In this document: in pieces, positions 32,791 through 43,162 of the stretch
How the letters are laid out: each line of letters starts with the position of its first letter
How positions within the stretch are numbered: the first letter of the stretch is position 1
From: Sophora flavescens
Taxonomy: Eukaryota > Streptophyta > Magnoliopsida > Fabales > Fabaceae
DNA: 64,000 bases
Assembly: GCA_030762895.1 (NCBI GenBank)
Contig: CM061070.1
Coordinates: forward strand, 52,905,557 to 52,969,556
Direction: 5' to 3'
Notes under the pieces: model-generated
What the model saw: the letters and a program-made list of their open reading frames with translations, nothing else
What the model was told of the DNA's origin: nothing
Database searches by the model: none
Translations under genes and position numbers: made by a program

Positions 32791-34267
32791 AGGATCATGG
32801 CGTGAGGGTCATGGGATAACCATGTGATCATGGCGTGAGGGTCATGGGTTAACCATGGGATCTTGGCAAGTGGGTCATGGGTTAAACATGGGATCATGGT
32901 GTGAAGGTCATGGGTTAACCATGGGATCATTGCAAGTGGGTCATGGGTTAACCATGGGGTCATGGCAAGGGGGTCATCGGCTAGCCATGGGATTATGGCA
33001 AGTGGGTCAAGGGTTAGCCATGGGATCATGGTGTGAGTATCATGGTTTAACCATGTTATCATGGAGTGAGGCTCATGGGTTAACCAAGAGATCATGGCGT
33101 GAGGGTCATGGGTTAACCAATGGATCATGGCGTGAGGGTCACGGGTTAACCATGGGGCCATGGCAAAAGGGTCATGAGTTAACCATGGGATCGTGGTAAG
33201 TTGATCATGGGTTACCCATTGGATTATGGCCAGAGGGTCATGCGTTAACAATAGGATCAAGGCGTGAGGGTCATGGGATAACCATGGGATCATGGCGTGA
33301 GGGTCATGGGTTAAACATGGGGTCATGGCGGGAGGGTCATGTGTTAACCATGGGACATTGGCGTGAGGGTCATGGGTTAACCATGTGATCATGGCGTGAA
33401 AGTCATGGGTTAACCATTGGATCAAGGCAAGGAGGTCATGGGTTAACCATAGGATCTTGGCAAGTGGGTCATGGGGTAACCACGGGATCACGGTGTGAGA
33501 GTCATGGGTTAACCATGGGATCATGGTGTGAGGGTCATGGGTTAACCTTGGGGGCATGGCAGGAGGGTCATGGACTAAACATGGGATCATGGCAAGTGGG
33601 TCATGGGTTAACCATGGGATCATGGTGCGAGTATCATGGGTTAACTATGTGATCGTGGTGTGAGGGTCATGGGTTAACCAGGGGATCATGGTGTGAGGGT
33701 CATTGGTTAACCAAGGGGTCACGGCAAGAAGGTCATGGGTTAACCATGGGATCATGGCAAAAGGGTCATGGGTTAACTATGGGATCTTGGCATAAGGGTC
33801 ATGGGTTAACCATGGGTTCATGGCGTGAGGATCATGGTTAAACGATGGGATCATGGCGTGACGGTCATGGGTTAACCACGTGATCAAGGCAAGTGGGTCT
33901 TGGGTTAACCATGGGATCCTGGAGTGAGGGTCATGGGTTAACAATTGGATCATGGCAAGGTGGTCATGGATTAACCATGTGATATTGGCAAGTGGTTCAT
34001 GGGTTAACCATGGAATCATGGCGTGAGGGTTATGGGTTAACCAAGAGATCATGGTGCAAGGTTCAATGGTTAACAATGGGGCCATGGCAAAAGGGTCATG
34101 GGTTAACCATGAGATCATTGCAAGTGGATCATGGGTAAACAATGGGATTATGGCAAGAGGGTCATTGGTTAGCAGTGGGATCAAGGCATGAGGCTCGTCG
34201 GATAACCATGGGATTATGGCGTGAGGGTCATGGGTTAAGCATGAGATCATGGCAATGGGTCATTGGT
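32791..34267. repeat. 33-bp satellite, block 2
   Basis: About 45 units of the same repeat and orientation as block 1. It contains one copy of the higher-order segment (AGATCATTGCAAGTGGATC followed by TTAGCAGTGGGATCAAGG, about 34105-34185). It ends where gypsy family A RT/RNase H sequence begins. Confidence 0.95.
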
Positions 34268-34705
34268 GTCATATGTGGAATAATCCAATACTGCCCCATT
34301 CAGCTTTTCACTAAAGTATGCAATTGGTTTAGAGTCCTGCATCAATACAGCCCCTATCCCAACACCAGAAGCATCACATTCAATTTCAAAAGCTTTATCA
34401 AAATTAGGCAAACAAAGCACAGGTGCATTAGTCAACTTATATTTCAACAATTTAATAGCTTTTTCATGCACTTCAATCCATTTGAACACAACATTCTTTT
34501 TTACAAGTTCATTTAAAGGTGCAGCAATTGAACCAAAGTTCTTCACAAACCTTCTATAGAAACTTGCTAAACCATGAAAACTTCTTACCTCATTGGCATT
34601 CTGAGGAACTGGACATTCCTTAATTGCCCTTACCTTTTCTTCATCCACACTTACTCCTTTGGAACTTATAACAAAACCCAAAATCACAACAGATTCAAGG
34701 CAAAA
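34268..34705 (-). pseudogene. RT C-terminus and RNase H start, gypsy family A copy 3
   Basis: The - strand reads ILGFVISSKGVSVDEEKVRA, RSFHGLASFYRRFVK, and then RNase H ECDASGVGIGAVLMQDSKP and IAYFSEKL. It breaks off in S-T-Y-D at the satellite edge. It continues, in frame and without loss, the RT segment that ends at 53062. The two halves are separated by the composite 34706-53061 and share the CAAAA duplication. RNase H beyond this point, integrase and the 3' LTR are absent. Confidence 0.9.
34701..34705. repeat. Target-site duplication CAAAA, left
   Basis: CAAAA directly precedes the family B LTR start TGATAGAAGCC. The identical CAAAA at 53062-53066 follows the last LTR of the array. Removing one copy and the 18.36-kb insert restores an uninterrupted RT frame. 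Confidence 0.9.
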
Positions 34706-35699
34706 TGATAGAAGCCAAGGGGGGCAAGTCAACTTTACAACAAGAATGATTTGAGCCCAATGAAGACCATGGATCAAGAATCAAATCAAGGACTTGGTAG
34801 GCCCATGACAAGAGTTAGACACAAGAAAGCCCAACAAGCTCTTAATTACATAGTGGCTATTTTGATAGAAGCAAACCCAAGAATGAGACCAAATGGAATG
34901 GAGACCAAATTGATGACCTATCTCATTCAACTAGAAGACCCATGATCATGTTCAAATGGGGTGTGCTCTAGTTATAAGTCCATTTAGTTATTTATTTTAA
35001 TTCAATAAGTGTAAATGGATTTTATGAGTGAGCCCAATTACTAAGTGATGTTTTTGGGGCAGCCCACTTGTAATCCATGATGGAAAACGAATTTGTGAGT
35101 GTCTTAGTGGGAGGAATCTTTAGCTTGCATGCTATAAGAACTCCTAAATTAGTGTGTTGGTATTTTGAATAAATTATGGGGGGATTACACTTTTAATTTG
35201 AGAAACAAGTGTAACCACCACATAATTAGGGGAATAAAGAAGGGATTTATGTGTAACAGCCACATAATGGTGGAAAGAGAAAATTAACTCACCATTTAGT
35301 GGCAAGATTTAAGCTTAGTTAGTGAGGGGATTATGGAATCTTGAAAAGACAAGGTGTGAGCCAAAAGTTGGCAGACACACTCTATATGTATTACACCCCT
35401 AAACACATGAAAAAAAAAACTTGGATGTTGAATTTGGATTGAAATCCATTTGTGAGACTTTGTTCTCTTTGGTTCTTGGTTGAGCCAACTATTGTTCTTA
35501 TCAAGAATCCAAGATTCTTGTGGCGAACTTCATAGGCTTATCAAACTCTCTAGTTTGTGGAGACATCCATCTTCTTATCTTCTTACATTTTGTTTCTTTC
35601 TTCTTCTTATTTTGGTTCCAAAATTGGTTTCACATTAACTTGCTTAAAATTCAACCAAAAAAGATCATCAAAGGCAACCTCACCATTTGGTTGTCATCA
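34706..35699 (+). repeat. Family B 5' LTR (994 bp)
   Basis: It starts TGATAGAAGCCAAGGGGGGC and ends TTTGGTTGTCATCA, followed by a tRNA-iMet PBS. It matches the reversed LTR at 14917-24383. The U3 part encodes Q-G-L-G-R-P-M-T-R (about 34780-34810), related to the pol tail seen in other LTRs here. CTCTATATGTATTACACCCC near 35380 is a likely TATA region. Confidence 0.88.
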
Positions 35700-35701
35700 A
35701 G

Positions 35702-35713
35702 TGGTATCAAAGC
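35702..35713 (+). other. Primer binding site, tRNA-iMet
   Basis: TGGTATCAAAGC, two bases after the LTR end. Confidence 0.8.
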
Positions 35714-35826
35714 TTAGGCTTTGGTTGAATTTTTTTTTGAGTTTTGTTCTTCATCTTCTACCTTTCTTATTTTCTTCTTTTGAACCCAAAACACCAAAAA
35801 AAAATTACACTTTGATTCTATTTGTG

Positions 35827-36598
35827 AAGGGAAACACTACAACTAGTCCTTCTCAAGTTGTTTCAACTAATCGGGCTGTTAAGTGTTTCAAGTGCCAAGG
35901 CTTCGGACACATTACATCTCAATGTCCTACCAAGAGAATTATGATTGTAGAGGAGGTTGAGGAGGAAGATGAAGGGGCTGAAGAGTGTGATGAGGATTGT
36001 GTTGAGGAGGAGGCCCAAATACCTAGAGGAGAGCTACTTATGATAAAAAGGTTGTTGGAAGCCGTGGTAAAAGAGGAAGATACGACTCAAAGGGAGAACA
36101 TATTTCACTCAAGGTGCCTCATACAAGGCAAGGTATGTTCCCTGATTATTGATGGTGGGAGTTGCACTAATGTTGCTAGCACAAGGTTAGTTTCCAAACT
36201 CCAACTAGAAACTAAACCACATCCCAAGCCATATAAGCTTCAATGGCTTGTTAATGATGTTGAGATGGTTGTCGATGAACAAGTAGAAATATCTTTTTCA
36301 ATTGGAAAATATGAAGATGTGGCTGTTTGTGATGTAGTTCCTATGGAGGCCAGCCATGTTTTGTTGGTAAGGCCTTGGCAATTTGACAAAAAAGCAAGCC
36401 ATGAAGGGCATACCAACAAGTACTTTTTTGTTCATCATGGAAAACGAATTGTATTGGCCCCTTTGAGCCCAAGTGAGGTGAGAGATGATCAAAAAAAATT
36501 GAGAGAAAAATGTGAAAAAGAAAAAGGAAAGAAAAAAGAAGAAAAAGAAAAGACCGTCAAAGAAGAAGAGAGAAAAAAGAGTGACAAAAAAAATTAAT
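35827..36598 (+). pseudogene. gag C-terminus and protease of the composite's gypsy element
   Basis: Most of gag is missing: the leader after the PBS joins directly to the linker before the zinc knuckle near 35827. There is no proper gag start; the upstream open frame runs through the LTR by chance. The knuckle CFKCQGFGHITSQC is at 35884-35925. An acidic segment follows, then the protease L-I-I-D-G-G-S-C-T-N with Asp at 36151-36153, then a GKYEDVAVCDVVPM and RPWQFDKK region. It ends in a lysine/glutamate-rich tail with a stop at 36595-36597. The order and motifs match family A but the sequence is clearly a different family. Confidence 0.85.
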
Positions 36599-36752
36599 GA
36601 AAAAAAGAAAGAAAATTTGATGGCGACAAGAGGGGAGGTTAAAAAAGCTATTTCCTCCAATCAGCCCCTATATTTGCTTTTTAGCAAAGAGGTGGCCTTG
36701 CTAGATATTTACCTAACACTCAAGAATTGCCAAATTACATAAATTTCCTTTT
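36599..36752 (+). pseudogene. Protease-RT linker, interrupted by solo LTR
   Basis: After a frame change the linker continues (NLMATRGEVKKAISSNQPLY, LLFSKEVALL) and is interrupted at CTTTT by the solo LTR. Frames on the two sides join once the LTR and one CTTTT are removed. Confidence 0.7.
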
Positions 36753-37682
36753 TGATATGAGCCCAATTTGGAATATGGTTCAAGAAGCTAGCCAAGGACT
36801 TGGTGGGCCAATGACAAATGTTACAACCAAGAAAGCCCAGCAAGTGTTAAGTCAAACTATGGTTCTCATCATGGAAGCAAGCCCAAATGCAAGATTGGGT
36901 GGAATGAAGCCCAAATTATTAACTTACATTATCCAACTAAAGGATCCATGACAAGAGGGGCGTGCACCATGAAGAAGAGTCCAATTTTAGTTGTTTATTT
37001 TAATTCAATAAGTGTAATGGTTACTGTGATTAAGCCCAAATAATTTGTGATATTTTTGGGTCAAGTCCACAACTTTTCCATGTGTTACACAAGTTCTAGA
37101 GAATTATGGGGAGGGAATCTTTGCTTTACATGCCATAAGAAACTCCTCATTAGTGTGCATAAAATTGTATTGATTATAGGAGGGTTACACTTTTAATGTG
37201 AGAAACAAGTGTAATCAACACATAATTAGGGGGATAAAAGTCAAGATGAGGGATTTTAGGCCAATTAACGCATGATTATGGTGGCCGAGTTAAAAGGGGA
37301 TTATTGGGTGTTTCAATGCCCTGATTTTAGGCCAATTAGCACGTGATTTTAGGCCATTTCTCTATATGTAAGACACCCCTAAACACATGAATGACGACTT
37401 TGATGTTATTTTGGATCAAATCCATTTTGTGAGAATATTGTTCTCCTAGGTTCTTGGTTGAACCAAACTATTGTTCTTATCAAGAATCCAGGATTCTTGT
37501 GGCAAACTTCATAGGCTTATCAAACAACCTTGTTTGTGGCGCCTCCTCCATTTCTTTCTTGTCCATTTTCTTTGTTTCTTTCTCCACCTAATTTTGTTAC
37601 AAAGTGATACATGAAAATTCACTTGCTTAAAATTCAACCAAAAAAGATCATCAAAGGCAACCTCACCATTTGGTTGTCATCA
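36753..37682 (+). repeat. Solo LTR (family B-like, 930 bp) with CTTTT duplication
   Basis: It starts TGATATGAGCCCAATTTGG and ends TTTGGTTGTCATCA. CTTTT at 36748-36752 and again at 37683-37687 flanks it. It resembles the family B 5' LTR throughout but lacks about 45 bp at the 5' end. It contains a G-G-P-M-T-N coding remnant near 36805. This is a solo LTR left by recombination between the LTRs of an element inserted into the host pol frame. Confidence 0.9.
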
Positions 37683-38720
37683 CTTTTGCAGGAATTTGAG
37701 GATTTGTTCCCTAAGGAGGTACCAAGTGGGCTGCCGCCCTTGAGAGGGATTGAACACCACATTGACCTCATCCCAGGCGCTACTTTGCCTAATAGGCCAG
37801 CCTACCGGAGCAACCCACAACAAATGCAAGAGATACAAAAACAAGTGGCTGAATTGGTAAGTAAAGGTTGGGTAAGAGAAAGTTTAAGTCCATGTGTTGT
37901 CCCTGTTATTTTAGTCCCTAAGAAAGATGGTAGTTGGAGAATGTGCACTGATTGTAGGGCTGTTAATAATATCACTGTTAAGTATAGGCATCCAATACCT
38001 AGGTTAAATGACTTGGTTGATGAACTGTTTGGTGCATGCTTGTTTTCAAAAATTGATTTGAAAAGTGGATGCCATCAAATTAGGATAAGGGAAGGGGATG
38101 AATGGAAAACTGCTTTCAAAACAAAATATGGTTTATATGAGTGGCTAGTTATGCCTTTTGGATTAACAAATGCACCTAGCACTTTCATGAGATTAATGAA
38201 CCATGTTTTGAGGGAATTTTCGGGAAAATTTGTTGTTGTATATTTTGATGATATCTTGATATATAGCAAAAACTTAGAGGACCATTGCATTCATCTAAGG
38301 GTTGTTTTAAAAGTACTAAGGAAGGAAAGCTTGTATGCGAACTTGGAAAAATGTGTGTTTTGCACGGATCAAGTTATTTTTCTAGGTTTTGTCATAAGCT
38401 CTCAAGAAGTACACGTGGATGAAGCAAAGGTGAAAGCAATCCAAGAGTGGCCTGCACCTAAAAACGTGTTTGAGGTAAGAAGTTTCCATGGTTTAGCCAG
38501 TTTCTATAGGAGGTTTGTTAAGGATTTTAGTACTATTGCTGCACCTCTTAATGAAATTGTTAAAAAGGAAGTTGGTTTTAAATGGGGTGAGAAACAAGAA
38601 CAAGCTTTTTCTATTCTTAAAGAAAAGCTCACCCAAGCACCAATTCTAGCATTGCCTAATTTCCAAAATCTTTTGAAATTGAGTGTGATGCTTCCAATGT
38701 TGGAAATGGGGCGGTTTTGA
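37683..38720 (+). pseudogene. Reverse transcriptase of the composite's gypsy element
   Basis: Nearly complete gypsy RT. The visible order is LLQEFEDLFPKEVPSGLPPL, RGIEHHIDLIPG, VVPVILVPKKDGSWRMCTD, S-K-I-D-L-K-S-G with the first catalytic Asp at 38055-38057, FGLTNAPSTFMRLMN, and Y-F-D-D at 38241-38252, followed by LGFVISS and RSFHGLASFYRRFVKDF. All three catalytic Asp are present. A one-base loss in a T-run near 38671 shifts the frame after ALPNFQNL and gives the stop at 38718-38720. The frame upstream of 37683 belongs to the solo LTR. Confidence 0.9.
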
Positions 38721-39003
38721 TGCAAGAAGGTCATCCAATTGCTTATTTTAGTGAGAAATTAAAGGGGGCTGCCTTAAATTACTCAACTTATGATAAGGAA
38801 TTGTATGCCTTGGTAAGGGCATTGCAAACGTGGCAACATTACTTGCTGCCAAGGGAATTTGTCATTCACAGTGATCATGAGTCCTTGAAGTATTTAAAGG
38901 GACAAGGTAAGTTGAACAAGAGACATGCTAAATGGGTTGAATTTCTGGAGCAGTTTCCTTATGTGGTTAAGCATAAGAAGGGTAAAAGCCAATGTTGTGG
39001 CTG
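38672..39003 (+). pseudogene. RNase H of the composite's gypsy element
   Basis: RNase H degrades the RNA strand of the hybrid. After the frameshift near 38671 it reads a C-D-A-S-N-V-G-N-G-like start, then GHPIAYFSEKLKGAALNYST, YDKELYALVRALQTWQHYLL and HSDHESLKYL. It ends KWVEFLEQFPYVVKHKKGK. A one-base insertion in an A-run near 38985 shifts the frame again into integrase. Confidence 0.87.
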
Positions 39004-40310
39004 ATGCATTATCGAGAACGTACGCATTACTCTCCATCCTTGAAGCTAAAATTTTTGGTCTTGAGCACATTAAGGATATGTATGAGCATGATCTTGATTT
39101 TTCTGATAAATATGCTGAATGTGTGCATGCTGCCCATAATGGATTTTTTAGGCACAATGACTATTTGTTTAAAGAAAAAAGGTTGTGTGTGACAAAGGGA
39201 TCCATTAGAGAACTCTTAATCAAAGAGGCGCATGAGGGGGGCTTAATGGGACATTTTGGTGTTCCTAAAACTTTGGAATTTTTGCAAGAACATTTCTATT
39301 GGCCCCACATGAGAATTGATGTGCAAAAATATTGTGAAAAATGCATTGTATGCAAAAAGGCCAAATCCAAGGTTATGCCCCATGGTTTATACACTCCATT
39401 GCCTATTCATGAATACCCTTGGATTGACCTTTCCATGGACTTTGTCTCAGGGTTACCTAGAACAAAGAACGGGAAAGATTCTATATTTGTTGTTATGGAC
39501 AGGTTCCCAAAGATGGCACATTTCATTCCATGCAAAAAGGTGGATGATGCTTGCCACATTGCTGATTTGTTTTTCAAAGAAGTGGTGCGCCTACATGGCC
39601 TACCTAAAAGTATAGTGTTTGATCGTGACACTAAATTTCTAAGCCACTTCTGGAGAACTTTGTGGGGTAAGGTGGGAACTAAGTTACTATTCTCTACAAC
39701 TTGTCATCCCCAAACTGATGGGCAAACTGAGGTAGTAAACAGAACCCTCTCTACTCTTTTAAGGGCTGTACTTTCAAGGAATCTGAAAATGTGGGAAACA
39801 TGGCTGCCACATGTTGAATTTGCTTATAATAGGGCTATGCATAGTACCACAAGTCATTTCCCGTTTGAGATTGTGTATGGTTATAATCCTTTAACTCCTC
39901 TTGATATATTACCATTACCTAACATATCTCTGTTGAAGCATAAAGATGGCAAAGCACAGGCTGAATTTGTGAAAGGTTTGCATGAGAAAATTAAACTACA
40001 AATTGAAAAGAAAAATGAAAGCTATGCCAAAAGTGCCAATAAAGTGCGCAAGCGGGTTACTTTTGAACCTGGAGATTGGGTCTGGATCCATATGAGGAAA
40101 GAAAGGTTTCCATCACAAAGGAAATCTAAGTTAATGCCTAGGGGCGATGGCCCTTTTCAAGTGATTGCCAAAGTCAATGATAATGCTTATAAAGTTGACC
40201 TTCCAGGTGAGTATGGTGTTAGTGCCACTTTCAACGTTACTGACTTGTCTCCTTTTGATGTAGGTGATGAGGACTTCAATTCGAGGTCGAATTCTCTTCA
40301 AAAGGAATGA
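38984..40310 (+). CDS. Integrase of the composite's gypsy element
   Basis: Integrase joins element cDNA to the genome. After the RNase H tail (ANVVADALSRT), one open frame of about 440 codons carries the HHCC zinc domain (EAHEGGLMGHFG, then CEKCIVC), and the core with Asp 39438-39440 (SMDFVSGLP), Asp 39621-39623 (VFDRDTKFLS) and Glu 39729-39731 (TDGQTEVVNRTL). It then has a C-terminal R-V-T-F-E-P-G-D-W motif and a G-P-F-x-V module. The catalytic triad is intact. No chromodomain is seen after V-T-D-L-S-P-F; it ends N-S-R-S-N-S-L-Q-K-E with the stop exactly at the LTR start. It depends on upstream frames that are broken, so it is open but probably not expressed as a normal polyprotein. Confidence 0.85.
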
Positions 40311-41348
40311 TGAGGACATGGAGCACCAAGAGGCCATTCAAAGCTTAGGAGGACCAATGACTAGGGCAATGTCAAAGAGGATCCAAGAAAGCTTAGTCCA
40401 ATTCATGACTAAGACGATTGCACACGGAGAAAAAAATGTAATTGCACCAAAAACCATGCTGGTCATACAAGCCATAGAGGAGGCGCAACTTGCATAAAAG
40501 AAATTTATTTTTAATTGAATAAAAGTGCAAGAGTCCAATTAATTTATTTGGGACCAAAGCACTAAGTTATTTTTATTTCTTTTGGTGTGTTTAATCCACT
40601 TCAAGTGGTTGTGTGGCGCAAAGAGCAAGGGTCCCACGCCTCTCAAAAGCTCTTTGTGTAGTTTGAATAAATCAATAAACTTGCTGCCAAAGAAAGACAA
40701 AGAGAATGCTCCAATCAAGGCAAGAAAGGAGTTACACAAGACAAAGTGATGAATGCTCCAATCAAGGCCAAAAAAAAGGGAATTATACAAGACAAGATGA
40801 TGAATGCTCCAATCAAGGCGAGAAAAAGGGAAGTACACAAGACAAGGAGATAAATGCTCCAACAGCACAATAAAGGCGCAGCCGCCACTTAATTGCATTT
40901 AATGAGTGGTTGTGAAACCTTCCCCTGATCGTGGAGAGCAATCAAAGCAGTAGTAATTATTTTAATTTCCTTTAGTTTCTTTGTACCCCAAGAAAGGAAG
41001 GATTTTTCTCTTTGTAGTAGCAAGAACCTCCCTCATTATATATAGGGGTGCAAGTTTCAAAAAAAAAAAACAAAGAAAGATTTCAGCAAAATTTTGAGTT
41101 CATACTCTTTGGTTCTGGATTGCACCAGTTTATTGATCTTATCAAGAAATTCTCTTCTTGTGGTGATCCTCACATTCATAGGCTTATCCTTGCCTTGGAT
41201 TAGACTAAGGTGGCGCCCCTACCTCCCAATTATCCATCTTCTTTTCATTTCACATATCAAAAAAAAAAAAATACGAAAACATCAGTCACAACCAAGTTCC
41301 ATTCTAAAAATCAAGAAATGGCCCATTTCTACATCAAGAAGGCCATCA
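40308..41348 (+). repeat. LTR D1, 3' LTR of the gypsy pol (1,041 bp)
   Basis: It starts TGATGAGGACATGG after a degenerate purine tract (AAAAGGAA) and ends AGAAGGCCATCA. Its first 190 bp encode S-L-G-G-P-M-T-R-A-M-S-K-R and have no counterpart in D2-D8. From the ATTTATTTTTAATTGAATAA segment onward it matches them. A TATA box lies at CATTATATATAGG (about 41034). Confidence 0.82.
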
Positions 41349-41354
41349 TTGAAA

Positions 41355-42414
41355 TGATACAAACCAAGAATGGTGTCTAATTTAAAACCAAGTTATTTTA
41401 TTTTTAATTGAATAAAAGTGCAAGTGTCCAATTGATTTATTTAGGACCAAGGCACTAAGTTATTTTTATTTCTTTTGGTGTGTTTAATCCACTTCAAGTG
41501 GCTAAGTGGCGCAAGGAGCAGGGGTCCCACACCTCTCATCAGTTCTTTGTGTAGTTTGAATGAATCAATAAACTTGCTGCCAAAGAAAGACAAATACAAT
41601 CAAAGCAATCAAGGCAAAAAGGAGTTACACAAGACAAGGTCATGAATGCTCCAATCAAGGCAAAAAAGGGGTTACACAAGATAAGGTGATGAATGCTCCA
41701 ATCAAGGGAAAAAAAGGGAATTACACAAGACAAGGTGATTAATGTTCCAACCAAGGCGAGAAAAAGGGAATTACACAAGACAAGGAGATGAATGCTCCAA
41801 CGGCACAATAAAAGCGCAGCCACCCACTTAATTGCATTTAATGAGTGGTTGTGAAACCTTCCCCTGGTCATGAAGAGCAATCAAAGCAGTAATAATTATT
41901 TTTAATTTCCTTTAGTTTCTTTTTGTACCCCTAGGAAGGAAGGACTTTTTCTCTTTGTAACAGCAAGAACCTCCCTCATTATATATAGCGGGCGCAAGTT
42001 TCAATAAAAGAATAAGAACGATTTCAGTGAAATTTGAGTTCATACTCTTTGGTTCTGGATTGGACCAGTTTATTGATCTTATCAAGAAATTCTCTTCTTG
42101 TGGCGATCCTCACATTCATAGGCTTATCCTTGTCTTGGATTAGACTAAGGTGGCGCCCCTACCTCCCAATTATCCACCTTCTTCATTTATTCCTTAAACA
42201 ACTCCTTGAATCCTTTTTGTTGGTTTCATGCATTGGAGTTTTCCCAATCTGCTACCTTAATTCACTATCACCAAACCACGAAATTCATCTCAATCTTTAA
42301 CCATTCTTCCTTCAATTTATATAAAAAAAGGGAAAATACGAAAACATCAGTCATAACCAAGTTCCATTCTAAAAAATCAAGAAATGGCCCCTTTCTATGT
42401 CAAGGATGCCATCA
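41355..42414 (+). repeat. LTR D2
   Basis: TGATACAAACC to GGATGCCATCA (1,060 bp). The last ten bases read GATGCCATCA where the others read GAGGCCATCA. Only TTGAAA separates it from D1, so one whole internal region has been lost. Confidence 0.9.
41600..41803 (+). repeat. Minisatellite inside LTR D (four units of about 51 bp)
   Basis: Four imperfect copies, each with TTACACAAGACAAGGTGATG and AATGCTCCAATCAAGGC, separated by A/G-rich spacers. Present in every LTR D; three clearer copies in D1 (40715-40866). The repeat yields an artefactual peptide frame of the NQGKKGVTQDKVMNAP type. Confidence 0.9.
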
Positions 42415-43162
42415 TTTGGTATCACAGCAAGGTTTCGTAGAGTGACTTTTGATCTGGTTCTTCGTTTTTTTTTTCAAAAAAAAAGTTTATTCTTCCCACC
42501 ACTCATCATGGCAACACTATCCTTTGAAATGCAAAGATATCTAAGACGCTTGGAGAAGAAGGGTTTTCCTCCAAAGGAAGCTTGCAAGACATTCAATGAA
42601 ATTAAAGATGTGATTCTAAAGGAAGCTTGCAAGACAATCAATGAAATTGAAGATGTGATTCCAAAGGAAGAATGCCAACAATCAACTGGAGTTGAATTGC
42701 AAGAGGAAGATAAGGAGATGAAGACAACTAGAGAATGTCCTTCCCCTAAAGCCGAGAATACATCTTCAAATTCACTTGGGAAGTCATGGCACCTTTTACT
42801 CTAATACCTTCTTCTAGATTAGTTTATGGAATCAAATGTTGGGATTCTTCTACTTTGTCTAATATTTCTTCAATAGGTCATGAAGAAAAGAATAGTGAAG
42901 GTCATACAACAAAAAGTAAAGAACAACAAAAAAAGAGTGAGGCAAAGGTTGAAAACAAAATTGAGAGTCTCTTTATAAAAGAAATCAAGGTGATGTTCCT
43001 ATCTTGGCCTAGAGGTGATGATTCTATTTTGAAGGAAGTTGAAGAAGTAATTTTAAGAGAGGTGCCCCATAGATTCAAAAGAGTTGTGTTTGAACCCGGA
43101 GGAAGAACACGATTCCCAAAGGCAATAAATTCGAGGTCGAATTCTCTACAAGAGGGAGGGAA
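42415..43162 (+). pseudogene. Array internal region 1 (748 bp) with ORF
   Basis: PBS variant TGGTATCACAGC at 42417-42428. The ORF starts at 42508 (MATLSFEMQRYLRRLEKKGF) and contains a threefold repeat of P-K-E-A-C-K-T-F-N-E-I-K-D-V type, then an S-P-K-A-E-N segment. A one-base loss near 42790 shifts the frame; the rest is open from 42786, with LIPSSRLVYGIKCWDSSTLS, FIKEIKVMFLSWPRGDD and PHRFKRVVFEPGG. It runs through the purine tract into LTR D3 (stop at 43191-43193). This is the longest version of the protein in the array. Function unknown. Confidence 0.75.

Noticed and set aside
32682..33623. 313-codon open frame on the - strand in satellite block 2, and similar long frames in blocks 1 and 3
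   Set aside because: It is an 11-residue repeat read from a 33-bp satellite, starts in unrelated LTR sequence, has no conserved start and overlaps equally open frames on the other strand.
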